From an uncultured Planctomycetaceae bacterium (lineage in GTDB: Bacteria; Planctomycetota; Planctomycetia; Planctomycetales; Planctomycetaceae): a stretch of DNA of 34,340 nucleotides. A program made the translations under genes and the position numbers. This document shows, piece by piece, positions 17,419 to 25,673 of the stretch (its first letter is position 1; each line of letters starts with the position of its first letter). The stretch covers positions 1 to 34,340 of the forward strand of contig CAIOKE010000202.1 of NCBI GenBank assembly GCA_903858815.1, given 5' to 3'. The notes under the pieces are model-generated. The model made no database searches. It saw nothing but the letters and a program-made list of their open reading frames with translations, and was not told where the DNA came from.

Positions 17419-18771
17419 ATGGCCGTGATTACAGCACAGCAGGGTACGAATGGGAGGGTAGACGGTCGGTCCGGCCTGCTGGGACTGATTGCTCTGGCCT
17501 GTCTGATGCAGACGGGCTGTCTGATGGACCGGGAGATTGATGCCATTCCGGTGGCTCGCGTGCCCAGAGAGATTCTGTCGGTTGACCGTAAGGACAACTA
17601 CAAGGATATCTCACTGCTGCGGCTGCGTCAGGATCCGCCGGAATCCTATCTGCTGGGCCCCGGCGACGTGCTTGGTGTTTACATCAAGGGCGTTCTGGGC
17701 AGCGAAGAAGAGCTGCCGCCGATTCACTTCCCGGAAGACGGCAATCGTCCTCCGGCCGTGGGTCTGCCGGTTCCTGTGCGGGAAGACGGAACGCTATCTC
17801 TGCCGATTATTGAGCCGATCAACGTGAAGGGAATGTCCCTTGTTGAGGCTTCAAATGCCATCAAGATGGCGTATATCTATCCTGAGCCGATTATTCGTGA
17901 AGGTGAAGAGAGCATCATTGTGACTCTGATCCAGCAGCGTAAGGTTCGAGTGATGGTGATTCGCGAAGAGGCGGGTGGCCAGCAGGGTGTGACCAAGCGG
18001 GGGACAGGTCAGGTTGTGGACCTGCCGGCTTACGAGAATGACGTGCTGCATGCTCTGGGTGCAACGGGTGGTATGCCCGGTACGGACGCGAAGAATGAGA
18101 TTATGATCTATCGCGGGATGTATCAGGCTGGCGTTGATGCCGATTCTGTGCTGAATCAGATCTGTCAGGACAACTGTCAGGACAACTGCTTCTGCAGTGA
18201 GGCACCGCTGCCCGATCCACCGAGCGTAACTCGAGTTCCGCTGCGATACGATCCTTCGAATCCGCCGAAGTTTACTCAGGAAGATGTCATTCTGACTGAG
18301 GGCGACATTGTGATCATTCGCAGTCGCGATGAGGAGACCTTCTACACGGCAGGTGTGCTGGGTGGTGGCGAGTATCCTCTGCCTCGCGACAAGGATCTTG
18401 ACATTCTGGGAGCGATCTCACTGGCTCGTGGGCCGCTTGGTGCCAGCGGTACTGGAGTGATGGCCATCGGTGGCGGTGGCGGTGGCGGCGGGATGGGTGG
18501 TGGTCGCGGTGGCGGCGGTGGCGGCGGTGGTGGCGGTTTCTGCCAGCCATCGCAGGCCATCATCATCCGCGAATTGCCGTGTGGCAGCCAGATTGCCATC
18601 AAAGTCAACCTGAACCGAGCACTGACAAATCCCGGAGAACGCATCCTGATTCAGCCCAAAGACGTGATCCTGCTGAAGTACACGCTGGGTGAGGAAGTGG
18701 GAAATGTGTTCCTGAGCCTGATCCAGTTCAACTTCCTGTGGGGTCTGGGTGGCAACGGTTTGAATAACTGA
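17419..18771 (+). CDS. Polysaccharide export outer-membrane lipoprotein (Wza/OPX-like) with poly-Gly insert
   Basis: Likely outer-membrane translocon component for exopolysaccharide. The 450-residue precursor has a lipobox MQTGC (C34). The Poly_export domain runs from about 75 (SYLLGPGDVLGVYIKG) to 172 (REDGTLSLPIIEPINVKGMSLVEA; IIVTLIQQRKVRVMV). SLBB-like segments follow near 195-235 and 305-345 (TFYTAGVLGGGEYPLPRDKDL). Two insertions are odd: a Cys-rich loop CQDNCQDNCFC (249-259) and a glycine run (about 351-373). ATG 17419 has a near-ideal GGGAGG 8 bases upstream, and the 126-bp gap before it shows nothing else. A strong terminator follows. No Wzc-like kinase or glycosyltransferase is in the window, so this export locus is unusual in standing apart from biosynthesis genes. 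Confidence 0.85.
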   Translation: MAVITAQQGTNGRVDGRSGLLGLIALACLMQTGCLMDREIDAIPVARVPREILSVDRKDNYKDISLLRLRQDPPESYLLGPGDVLGVYIKGVLGSEEELPPIHFPEDGNRPPAVGLPVPVREDGTLSLPIIEPINVKGMSLVEASNAIKMAYIYPEPIIREGEESIIVTLIQQRKVRVMVIREEAGGQQGVTKRGTGQVVDLPAYENDVLHALGATGGMPGTDAKNEIMIYRGMYQAGVDADSVLNQICQDNCQDNCFCSEAPLPDPPSVTRVPLRYDPSNPPKFTQEDVILTEGDIVIIRSRDEETFYTAGVLGGGEYPLPRDKDLDILGAISLARGPLGASGTGVMAIGGGGGGGGMGGGRGGGGGGGGGGFCQPSQAIIIRELPCGSQIAIKVNLNRALTNPGERILIQPKDVILLKYTLGEEVGNVFLSLIQFNFLWGLGGNGLNN

Positions 18772-18799
18772 TCCGGAATTCCGGGAACAGTAATGACAA

Positions 18800-18839
18800 C
18801 AGGCCCTGTCGAAGAATCTTCGACAGGGCCTGCTTTTTT
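18800..18839 (+). terminator. Rho-independent terminator of the lipoprotein/export cluster
   Basis: caggccctgtcgaaga (18800-18815) is perfectly complementary to tcttcgacagggcctg (18817-18832), a 16-bp inverted repeat with a single central base, followed by cTTTTTT (18833-18839). It lies 29 bp after the export gene stop. A T-tract on the opposite side is absent, so it works for + transcription. Confidence 0.93.
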
Positions 18840-18858
18840 CACGGACAGACCTGTTCGA

Positions 18859-20067
18859 TCAGTTTGCCGGGACAGTCTCGATCGGCATGGGAACTGCCGT
18901 CTCGCCGGTCGTTTCCGGTTTTTGCTGGGGAATCACGTCCTGGTCGACTCGGCTGACTCGGCTGCCGCGGCGTTCCAGAACAACGCGAGCCGCTTCCCGA
19001 ACTTCGTCATCACCGAGGCGGCGCAGATTCACGATTTCGGTCAGCGGGCGAATCACTTCAGCGACTCTGGCAATGCTGGATTCCATCAGAGCAATTTCCA
19101 TCAGTGTACGTCGCAGTACTTCCAGCGAGTTGATGTGTCGAGCCACTTCCTGCTGGAATTCGTCGAGGATTTCAAGGTTCTGGACGGCGCTGGCGACCTG
19201 TTCGGTTCCCGTGGCGAGGGCCGTCTGGATTGCCAGCAGCTGGTCAAGGTTCTGGCGAGCGACGATGACTGGCTGAGACTGCTGACTGAGCAGGCTGTTG
19301 ATTTCTGCGGAGGCGTCGGCGGCCGTGCGAGCGGCTGGCAGGTCGCCTGCTGAGTTGATGATGGAACTCTTCAGGTCGTTGAATTCAGCGATACCCGTTT
19401 CAGCGAGGTCCAGATCCTTTGCGGCTGCAGTCACTGTGTCGCGGAAGCGGATGAATCGATCGAAATCCGCTGCGGCCTGCTCAATAGATTTGTCTTCCGC
19501 GATGATGCGGCCTGTCAGATCACTGATTCTGGAGATGCTTTCACTGGCATCTTCGTAACCGTTGGATGCTGCGATCAGGCGGTCCTGCAGGGCCTGCATG
19601 CCACGCAGGGCTGAGTCAGCGACTTCGGTGGCGTCACTGCCATTGATGATTGTCTGCCGCAGTGAATCGAGAGCGTCCAGAGATTCACGAGCCAGCGTTG
19701 TGCTCTCGCTGGAGGCAATCAGGCGATCCTGCACTGCCGCAATCTGATCGACTGCCTGCATGGCATCCACCGCGGCTGTACCTTCCGAGGAGATTGTGTT
19801 TCGCAGCGTCTGAATATCGCTGATGCTGCGGCGAAGCGATTCCAGCCCACGAGCCTGCTGCTCAAGGGAAGACAGCAGATCGTTGGTCTGTTCGGCTGAC
19901 ACGCTGCTGCGAACCAGACGGTTCATGCTGCGATCGGACTGGTCGAGCCGCGCCTGAATATTCTGCAGCCGTCCCTGCAGAGGGCCAACCATCAGGATCT
20001 GCATCCCGAAGAAGACGACTGACAGTCCCGCCAGAAGCGAAACTCCGATCAGGGTACGAGGATTCAT
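18859..20067 (-). CDS. Membrane-anchored protein built from exact 24-residue helical repeats
   Basis: The family is not recognised. The 402-residue product has one N-terminal transmembrane segment (about 5-27, no cleavage site), a heptad-like helix (30-83) and then ten consecutive 24-residue units (85-324) plus a partial eleventh. In each unit positions 1, 4, 8 and 22 are mostly hydrophobic, position 18 is Ala in nine of ten, and positions 10-14 are rich in Ser/Gly/Asn/Asp. The C-terminal 55 residues are basic then Pro/Thr-rich. ATG 20067 is chosen (GGAAG 8 bases upstream); the frame continues to 20283 without a plausible start. Likely an envelope spacer or scaffold. The upstream 264-bp gap (20068-20331) shows no gene and only a weak GTGCA/TGCAC hairpin after tdk. 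Confidence 0.82.
   Translation of the reverse strand: MNPRTLIGVSLLAGLSVVFFGMQILMVGPLQGRLQNIQARLDQSDRSMNRLVRSSVSAEQTNDLLSSLEQQARGLESLRRSISDIQTLRNTISSEGTAAVDAMQAVDQIAAVQDRLIASSESTTLARESLDALDSLRQTIINGSDATEVADSALRGMQALQDRLIAASNGYEDASESISRISDLTGRIIAEDKSIEQAAADFDRFIRFRDTVTAAAKDLDLAETGIAEFNDLKSSIINSAGDLPAARTAADASAEINSLLSQQSQPVIVARQNLDQLLAIQTALATGTEQVASAVQNLEILDEFQQEVARHINSLEVLRRTLMEIALMESSIARVAEVIRPLTEIVNLRRLGDDEVREAARVVLERRGSRVSRVDQDVIPQQKPETTGETAVPMPIETVPAN
19096..19815 (-). repeat. 72-bp-phase repeat region encoding ten 24-residue units
   Basis: Codons for residues 85-324 of the membrane-anchored protein fall into ten units of exactly 72 bp without a single insertion or deletion. Examples of unit starts are IQTLRNTI, IAAVQDRL, LDSLRQTI, MQALQDRL, ISDLTGRI, FIRFRDTV, FNDLKSSI, SAEINSLL, LLAIQTAL and LDEFQQEV. 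DNA identity between units appears low, so this is an old protein-level repeat rather than a recent DNA duplication. Confidence 0.8.
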
Positions 20068-20331
20068 GATGCTGTCTTCCGAAATACTGCTGCGATGAAG
20101 TGGTCCGGTGTGTGTGCGGCAGGCGAACCTCAGTTGTATCGCCAGTCCACAGTGGCAGAATTTGCCGGAATCAATCGGCACAGCGGGAAATGCCGGAACG
20201 CGCTGCAAAGCTGTAGGGGTTGGTTCGGTGGAAGCGATTCGTCCGAGACAACTTTCCTGTGGCTCTGAATAAATGTGCAACAAGTGCTCATGAAATGTGC
20301 AGTTTGCACCTTCACAATACGTGCTGTTTGT

Positions 20332-20952
20332 TCAGTCTTCTTCGAGATCCGAAAAAGGGAGTTGCGGCCCTGAGCGTTCTGCGAGGCCTTCATGGAAGTG
20401 GCGTCGGCAGACGGATACGTAGCTTTCATTCCCGCCGATCTGGATTTGTTCGCCGGATCGCAACGGGCGTCCAGTGGCATCAATTCGCAGCACCATTGTG
20501 GCTTTGCGTCCACAGTGGCAGACAGTTTTGATTTCAGAGAGGACGTCAGCCCAGGCGAGCAGGTACTGACTGCCTTCGAACAAGGCTCCCTGAAAGTCTG
20601 TGCGCAGTCCGTAGGCGAGTACGGGGACAGCCTGCTCGTCTGCAATACGGCACAATTCGGACACCTGCCTGCGGGTCAGGAACTGGGCTTCGTCAACAAA
20701 GACGCAGGCGATGGGTGATGACTGGTGCTGACTGCGAAAGATTTCCAGCAGTGAATCATGTTCACTGAAGGTATGGGCATCAGCGTCCAGTCCGATACGC
20801 GATGCAATTCTGCCCAGCCCGTCCCTCGTGTTCAGGCGGGGGGTCAGCAGCAGTGGTTGCATGCCTCGTTCGCGGTAGTTCCAGGCAGCCTGCAGCAGTG
20901 TGGTTGACTTTCCGGCGTTCATCGACGAGTAGTAGAAGTAGACTTTGGCCAT
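20332..20952 (-). CDS. tdk: Thymidine kinase (type II)
   Basis: Phosphorylates thymidine to dTMP with ATP (pyrimidine salvage, cytoplasm). The 206-residue protein has the type II features. The P-loop SSMNAGKST is at 9-17, the Walker B/catalytic site FVDEAQFL follows, the lasso-lid region is [15 protein letters not shown], and the structural zinc site is made by CHCG and a later CRRHF. The substrate-binding segment [11 protein letters not shown] is also present. The length is standard. Its ATG directly follows the TGA of the YjbQ-like gene with no gap, so translation is coupled. Expression is likely from a promoter upstream of ftsH or yjbQ. Confidence 0.95.
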   Translation of the reverse strand: MAKVYFYYSSMNAGKSTTLLQAAWNYRERGMQPLLLTPRLNTRDGLGRIASRIGLDADAHTFSEHDSLLEIFRSQHQSSPIACVFVDEAQFLTRRQVSELCRIADEQAVPVLAYGLRTDFQGALFEGSQYLLAWADVLSEIKTVCHCGRKATMVLRIDATGRPLRSGEQIQIGGNESYVSVCRRHFHEGLAERSGPQLPFSDLEED

Positions 20953-21387
20953 TCAGTCAGTCTCCGCATCGCCGTGCAGTGTCAGAATCAGTCTGCGGCG
21001 TCCGCCGTGATTCCGATGTTCACAGAGGCAGATTCCCTGCCACGTTCCCAGCAGCAGTTGGTGGCGTCCGACGGGAATCGAGAGTGACGAACCCATCAGA
21101 GACTGTTTCACATGGGCCGGCATGTCATCAGGCCCTTCGCAGGTATGAGTCCAGCGCGAGTTTTCCGGCGCCAGTCGGTCAAGTGCGACATTCAGATCTG
21201 TGCGAACATCAGGATCAGCATTCTCGTTAATTGTCAGTGAGGCTGAAGTGTGCTGAATGAAGATGTGCAGGATTCCGATACGAACGGAAGCCAGTTCGGG
21301 CAATTCCTGCTGGACACAGTGCGTGATCAGGTGAATGCCGCGGGGCATGGCTGGCAACAACAGTTCTCGCTGCACCCAGACTGTCAT
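20953..21387 (-). CDS. YjbQ/UPF0047 family protein
   Basis: Small soluble protein of 144 residues of the YjbQ (UPF0047) family, a compact beta-rich trimer-forming fold. Members have been reported to show weak thiamine-phosphate synthase activity, but the physiological role is unsettled. Diagnostic segments are the HTSASLTINENADPDVRTDL block and HTCEGPDDMPAHVKQSLMG, followed by LLLGTWQGICLCEHR near the C-terminus. The conserved His residues of the presumed metal site are present. It begins 32 bases after the FtsH stop and its own stop touches the tdk start, forming a tight three-gene run. Confidence 0.9.
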   Translation of the reverse strand: MTVWVQRELLLPAMPRGIHLITHCVQQELPELASVRIGILHIFIQHTSASLTINENADPDVRTDLNVALDRLAPENSRWTHTCEGPDDMPAHVKQSLMGSSLSIPVGRHQLLLGTWQGICLCEHRNHGGRRRLILTLHGDAETD

Positions 21388-21419
21388 CAGGCCACCCCTG
21401 CCAGCGGTTCAGGTCTTAA

Positions 21420-23390
21420 TCAGCCGGTCTCAGAGACAGGTTCAACCGGCGAATCGGTCTCTTTGGAAGCCAGAAAAGGCCGTGGTCCAAGAATCTGTTC
21501 GATCTGTTCACGAACGAGATCCTCGGACTCCAGCAGTGCCTGCACCAGCTGATCCATTTGCCGGCGATACTGTGTCAGCAGTTCGATGGCCCGCTGTTCG
21601 GCATCCTTGATGATCCGCTGGACTTCCAGATCGATTTGACGGGTCGTTTCTTCGCTGAATTCCCTGTAGGTGTGCATTTCCTTGCCGAGGAACGGATGTT
21701 CTTCGGACTGTCGGAATGAGACGGGCCCGATAATTGCGGACATGCCCCAGCGGGCCACCATACGACGAGCGAGCGAGGTGGACTGTTCGATATCGTTCTG
21801 TGCGCCTGCGGAGTATTCGTCGTAGATCATTTTCTCAGCGGCACGTCCACCCATCATCATGACGATGCGAGCCTTCAGTCGTCGTTCGCCGAGGTTATGA
21901 ATTTCACTTTCGGGCATAACGAGAGTGACGCCGAGGCTGCGTCCGCGGGGGACGATCGAAACTTTGTGGACCGGATCGATGCCTTCCTGTGCCCATGCCA
22001 GTACGGCATGTCCGGCTTCGTGCCACGCCGTGAGTTCCTTTTCGGGGCGTTCGACTTTTTCATCACGGGGAGCCCCCATGGTGACGATGTCGATCGCGTA
22101 CCGGAAGTCGCTCATGTCGACTCGTTTCTTGTTTTCACGAGCAGCTCGCAGGGCTGATTCATTGACCAGCTTTTCCAGTTCAGCGCCGCTGAAGCCCATC
22201 GTTGTGCGAGCCAGCAGTTCAAGATCGACATCGTCGTGGAGAGGCACTTTGCGGGTATGGACGCGGAGAATTCCAAGGCGACCGTCACGTGCGGGCAGGT
22301 CGACTGTCACATGACGATCGAAACGACCGGGGCGAAGCAGCGCCGGGTCAAGGACGTCGTGGCGATTGGTGGCCGCCAGTACGATGACGGTTTCCCCCTG
22401 CTGGAACCCGTCCATCTCGCTGAGGATCTGGTTGAGCGTCTGTTCGCGTTCGTCATGTCCACCGCCGACCCCAGCGCCGCGGACTCGTCCGACAGCGTCG
22501 ATTTCATCGATGAAGACGATGCAGGGTGCTGCTTCGCGAGCCGTTTTGAACAGATCGCGGACTCGAGTCGCCCCGACGCCGACAAACATCTGGATGAATT
22601 CGGAACCATTGATCGAGAAGAACGGAACGCCGGCTTCCCCAGCGGTTGCTCGAGCCAGCAGAGTTTTTCCTGTGCCTGGGGGGCCAACGAGCAGGACGCC
22701 TTTCGGGATCTTGGCTCCGAGCCGGGTAAATCTGGCGGGTTCGCGGAGAAAATCAACGACTTCCTGCAGGTCCTGTTTGGCTGCTTTGAGTCCGGCAACG
22801 TCTTCGAAGCGGGCTGATTTTTCACTTTTCTCGAAACGACGTGCCGGGCTGCGAATGAAGCCACCCATCATGCCACCAGCGCCGAAGGGGTCAGCCGAGC
22901 GGCGCAACATGTTCCACATCAGAAATACGAACAGCAGTGGCATCAGGACCCAGAAAAAGAGGTCACCCAGCCCGACGACGGCCACGGGCATCGCTACGAT
23001 CTGCACGTTGCGAGTGTGTAGTTCCTGCATCAGTGTTGGATCGCCGATGGAGTCGGGAGGCAGCACTGTGTTGAACTGTTCGACCAGTGTGCCGGTCATC
23101 CCTTCGGGTATTTCGTCGGGGATCAGCTTCCAGCGACCGGTGAGAATTTCACCGTGGAACGTGACCACGGCGATACGGTCTTTCTGCAGTTGTTTGTAGA
23201 AGAACGAGTAGGGAACAGTGTTGCCGTAGTTGGTGGGCGAGCTGGTCCATGCGAAGATTGACACGAGCACTGCGGCAACCAGAAGCACCAGCGTCATGGA
23301 GCTGAAGTTGACCCTGCGAGGATCGCCACTGGGAGGGCCAGCGGGCTTCTGAGGGCTGGAATTGCCGGGCTTACCAGAGGAATCACTCAT
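21420..23390 (-). CDS. ftsH: ATP-dependent zinc metalloprotease FtsH
   Basis: Membrane AAA+ protease that degrades membrane and unstable cytoplasmic proteins; acts as a hexamer with the catalytic domains in the cytoplasm. From ATG 23390 it has 656 residues. A Pro/Ser-rich N-terminus leads to TM1 (about 32-48), a periplasmic domain and TM2 (about 143-160). The AAA domain has Walker A GPPGTGKT (236-243), Walker B VFIDEID (292-298) and the second region of homology ending RPGRFDR; the protease domain has HEAGH (457-461). All key residues are present. The frame is open upstream to 23486, but [10 protein letters not shown] is the natural start; the SD is weak. It heads the ftsH-yjbQ-tdk run. Planctomycetes often carry several FtsH paralogues, so this need not be the only copy. 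Confidence 0.95.
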   Translation of the reverse strand: MSDSSGKPGNSSPQKPAGPPSGDPRRVNFSSMTLVLLVAAVLVSIFAWTSSPTNYGNTVPYSFFYKQLQKDRIAVVTFHGEILTGRWKLIPDEIPEGMTGTLVEQFNTVLPPDSIGDPTLMQELHTRNVQIVAMPVAVVGLGDLFFWVLMPLLFVFLMWNMLRRSADPFGAGGMMGGFIRSPARRFEKSEKSARFEDVAGLKAAKQDLQEVVDFLREPARFTRLGAKIPKGVLLVGPPGTGKTLLARATAGEAGVPFFSINGSEFIQMFVGVGATRVRDLFKTAREAAPCIVFIDEIDAVGRVRGAGVGGGHDEREQTLNQILSEMDGFQQGETVIVLAATNRHDVLDPALLRPGRFDRHVTVDLPARDGRLGILRVHTRKVPLHDDVDLELLARTTMGFSGAELEKLVNESALRAARENKKRVDMSDFRYAIDIVTMGAPRDEKVERPEKELTAWHEAGHAVLAWAQEGIDPVHKVSIVPRGRSLGVTLVMPESEIHNLGERRLKARIVMMMGGRAAEKMIYDEYSAGAQNDIEQSTSLARRMVARWGMSAIIGPVSFRQSEEHPFLGKEMHTYREFSEETTRQIDLEVQRIIKDAEQRAIELLTQYRRQMDQLVQALLESEDLVREQIEQILGPRPFLASKETDSPVEPVSETG

Positions 23391-23468
23391 GAATCGGACG
23401 TTCTGATGAACTGATAGTAGATGAATGGGATTTCCGCAGCAGGTTATCCGCAAACGGAGAGTCCCGCA

Positions 23469-23487
23469 ATTGAACCCACTGTTCAAT
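23469..23487. promoter_or_regulatory. 7-bp inverted repeat upstream of ftsH (candidate operator)
   Basis: ATTGAAC (23469-23475), a 5-base spacer, and GTTCAAT (23481-23487) form a perfect inverted repeat 79 bp upstream of the ftsH start, in the 273-bp divergent gap 23391-23663. The position suits a repressor or activator of ftsH or of the small divergent gene. No -35/-10 pair could be fixed around it. Confidence 0.4.
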
Positions 23488-23663
23488 ACCGTATCCGGCA
23501 GGCACCGATTTCCAGGTGGGAACGGGGCTGTGGCGGAGCGGTTCCGGAAAATCGGAGTGCGTCGACGGCGAGGAACAACGGCGGGTTTTGTGTCCCCGAC
23601 TGGTTATGATTTGGGGGGGGCAGCCGGGTTGTTTCAGGGGATTGGGGCAGGCTGGGGGCAGGC

Positions 23664-24068
23664 ATGGGTGGTCACAGAATCAGGCTGGCGGGACCGTGGC
23701 AGTATCGACTGTCTGGTGCGGCGGGGGAAGTTCGCACGGTGCGTCTGCCGCTGGTGGTTGACACGACCGGGGACAGTCTGCATCGCGGATTTCACGCGCC
23801 GTCGGGGCTTGCGGGTGAAAGTGAGCTGCTGGTGGTTTTTCGGGCTGTCGGTGCGTTTGAGGTGCGGCTGAATGGGACGCTGCTGGCTGAACACGGTTCG
23901 TCGGTCGGTGAGTGTGCGGTGGCGGATGAGTCAGAGCACGAGCGAAGTTGCGGGATTCCTGGAACCGCTTTGAAATCGTTCAACGAATTGGAGTTTACGG
24001 CAGGAAGTTGTGGGGGCGAGGTGTGTCGTCTGGAGGAGGTCTGGCTGCTGATTCTGGAGTCTGAGTGA
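23664..24068 (+). CDS. Small jelly-roll-like protein, function unknown
   Basis: A 134-residue cytoplasmic-looking protein without signal peptide or membrane segment. The pattern HRIRLAGPWQYR, RTVRLPLVVD, GFHAPSGLAGESELLVVFRAVGAFEVRLNGTLLAEH recalls the N-terminal sugar-binding (galactose-binding-like) domain of GH2 glycosidases, in which strands carry a GPW...RLNG signature; this is fold-level resemblance only. It contains five Cys residues, three of them in the last 40 residues. The start is ATG 23664 with only a weak SD. It precedes the radical SAM gene by about 125 bp on the same strand, but a promoter-like pair between them suggests separate expression. Similar small genes near radical SAM genes would be worth looking for. 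Confidence 0.55.
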   Translation: MGGHRIRLAGPWQYRLSGAAGEVRTVRLPLVVDTTGDSLHRGFHAPSGLAGESELLVVFRAVGAFEVRLNGTLLAEHGSSVGECAVADESEHERSCGIPGTALKSFNELEFTAGSCGGEVCRLEEVWLLILESE

Positions 24069-24111
24069 AGGAGTGATCGGCTGGCGGGGGTGTGAAATCG
24101 CGACCGGGGGA

Positions 24112-24140
24112 GTGACTCTGAGCACGGCGAGTGCTAGAAT
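24112..24140 (+). promoter_or_regulatory. Candidate sigma70-type promoter of the radical SAM gene
   Basis: GTGACT (24112-24117) as -35 and TAGAAT (24135-24140) as -10 are separated by 17 bases. Transcription would begin near 24147, leaving a leader of about 47 bases before ATG 24194. The -10 matches 5 of 6 consensus bases, the -35 matches 4 of 6. Confidence 0.4.
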
Positions 24141-24193
24141 CCGGTCAGTGACAACGCTGGAGATTGACAGCAGCAGGAAGACTGGCAGAAGTT

Positions 24194-25510
24194 ATGTATA
24201 CACTGAAAATGGCTCGACGCATGCTTCTGGAGACGGACAAGCGTCTGTTGTGGAAGCTGGTCTGGAACCTTGGCGTGCGTGGTTCGATGTCTGTGCTGCG
24301 GCATCGGTCGCGGATGAAGAAGGGCGTCTTTTTTCCGCCGTTTCTGTATGTGTCGATCATCAACAGCTGCAACCTGCGTTGTCAGGGCTGCTGGGTCGAT
24401 GTGGCTCACAAACAGGCCACGATTGATCTGGCGGCGATGAATCGTCTGATCAGCGAGGCGCGGGCGCAGGGGAATTCGTTCTTCGGTCTGGTGGGTGGTG
24501 AGCCCTTCATGCATCCGGAGATTCTGGACATCGTTGAGGCTCATCCGGACTGTTATTTTCAGGTTTTCACGAACGGTCACTTTATCACAGATGAAGTGGC
24601 GGCTCGACTGCATCGAGCGGGCAATGTGACTCCTTTGATCAGTGTGGAGGGGAACGAGATCATCAGTGACGAGCGTCGTGGTCGCAGTGGCGTGTACAGC
24701 AAGACGCTGCAGGGGATTCAGAACTGTCTGAAGCACCGAGTGATGACGGGGGTCTGTACCAGCCTCGCGAAGTCCAACATTGATGATCTGCTGACTGAGC
24801 GGTGGGTGGACCGGCTGATTGAGATGGGCGTACTGTACACGTGGTTTCATGTCTATCGTCCGATGGGTCCGGATGCGACGACTGAGTTGTGTCTGACCCC
24901 TGAGCAGCAGCGACGTGCTCGACAGTTTGTCGTGGACATGCGGGCGAAGAAGCCCATTGTGATAATTGATGCGTATTATGACGGTGAGGGGCGAGCGTTG
25001 TGTCCAGCGGCCAACGGCATCAGTCATCACATCAATCCGTGGGGTGATATTGAGCCCTGTCCGATCGTGCAGTTTTCGCGTGAATCCATTCATTCCGGGG
25101 CGGATTCGCGGTCCTTGTACCAGAAATTTACGGAGTCCGAGTTTCTTGACGGATTTCGTCGGCTGTCCCAGCAGACGACTCGGGGCTGCATTGTTCTTGA
25201 GCGTCCGGATCTGCTGGAGCAATTGGTGGTGCAGCACAGTGCGAAGGATTCCACAGCGCGGGGGACCGCTCTGAATGAGCTGCGTGCGATGGTGCCGAGA
25301 ACTTCGCAGTATCATCCGGGGCACGAAATACCGGAAAAGAATCTGTACTACCGGCTGGCGAAGAAGTTTCTGTTCAATGATTTCGGGGTGTATGAAGGAC
25401 ATGATCATCGTCAGACTGCGGCACCGTATCTGGGGGCATCGAGTGCTGTTGCCGGTGCGTCTCAGGGTGGATGTTGTGGCGAGCAGTATGTGCAGTTGAA
25501 AACTGACTGA
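24194..25510 (+). CDS. Radical SAM protein with SPASM-like C-terminal cysteines
   Basis: Iron-sulfur enzyme that cleaves S-adenosylmethionine to start radical chemistry; the substrate is unknown. From ATG 24194 it has 438 residues. The cluster motif CxxxCxxC is C59-C63-C66 (CNLRCQGC), followed by the SAM-binding GGEP (101-104) and the strands FQVFTNGHF and PLISVEGNE. A later cysteine set (CPAANGIS...GDIEPCPIVQF, RGCIVLE) resembles an auxiliary-cluster/SPASM-type extension. The C-terminus ends with GGCCGE, possibly another metal or maturation site. An earlier TTG (24164) is possible but less likely. Residues 1-45 are basic and helical. It resembles peptide- or lipid-modifying radical SAM enzymes more than biosynthetic housekeeping ones. 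No precursor peptide gene is evident next to it. Confidence 0.85.
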   Translation: MYTLKMARRMLLETDKRLLWKLVWNLGVRGSMSVLRHRSRMKKGVFFPPFLYVSIINSCNLRCQGCWVDVAHKQATIDLAAMNRLISEARAQGNSFFGLVGGEPFMHPEILDIVEAHPDCYFQVFTNGHFITDEVAARLHRAGNVTPLISVEGNEIISDERRGRSGVYSKTLQGIQNCLKHRVMTGVCTSLAKSNIDDLLTERWVDRLIEMGVLYTWFHVYRPMGPDATTELCLTPEQQRRARQFVVDMRAKKPIVIIDAYYDGEGRALCPAANGISHHINPWGDIEPCPIVQFSRESIHSGADSRSLYQKFTESEFLDGFRRLSQQTTRGCIVLERPDLLEQLVVQHSAKDSTARGTALNELRAMVPRTSQYHPGHEIPEKNLYYRLAKKFLFNDFGVYEGHDHRQTAAPYLGASSAVAGASQGGCCGEQYVQLKTD

Positions 25511-25673
25511 CCGCCGATCTGGCACAGGATGAGTGGCGGGGACAGGCGCAGGCTGGATGTGGATTGGGGTTTTGTGAGATGTGTGTTTGACGCAGGGAAG
25601 ATGCCGGGTGGGAATCCGCGATTTCTCTGCGGCATGGATGTTTGTGCTGAGAGGGCTGGCAGGGAGGCGACGC

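Noticed and set aside
18462-18540. GGTGGC-rich tract as a DNA tandem repeat
   Set aside because: It is the in-frame glycine-coding insert of the export protein, already explained by the CDS.
24164-24169. TTGACA as a -35 element before the radical SAM gene
   Set aside because: The sequence 17 bases downstream (agaagt) is not a -10, and it would place the start of transcription beyond the ATG.
24134-25525. Long open frame on - opposite the radical SAM gene
   Set aside because: Arginine/His/Thr-rich antisense composition, no motif; the + strand has the complete radical SAM signature.
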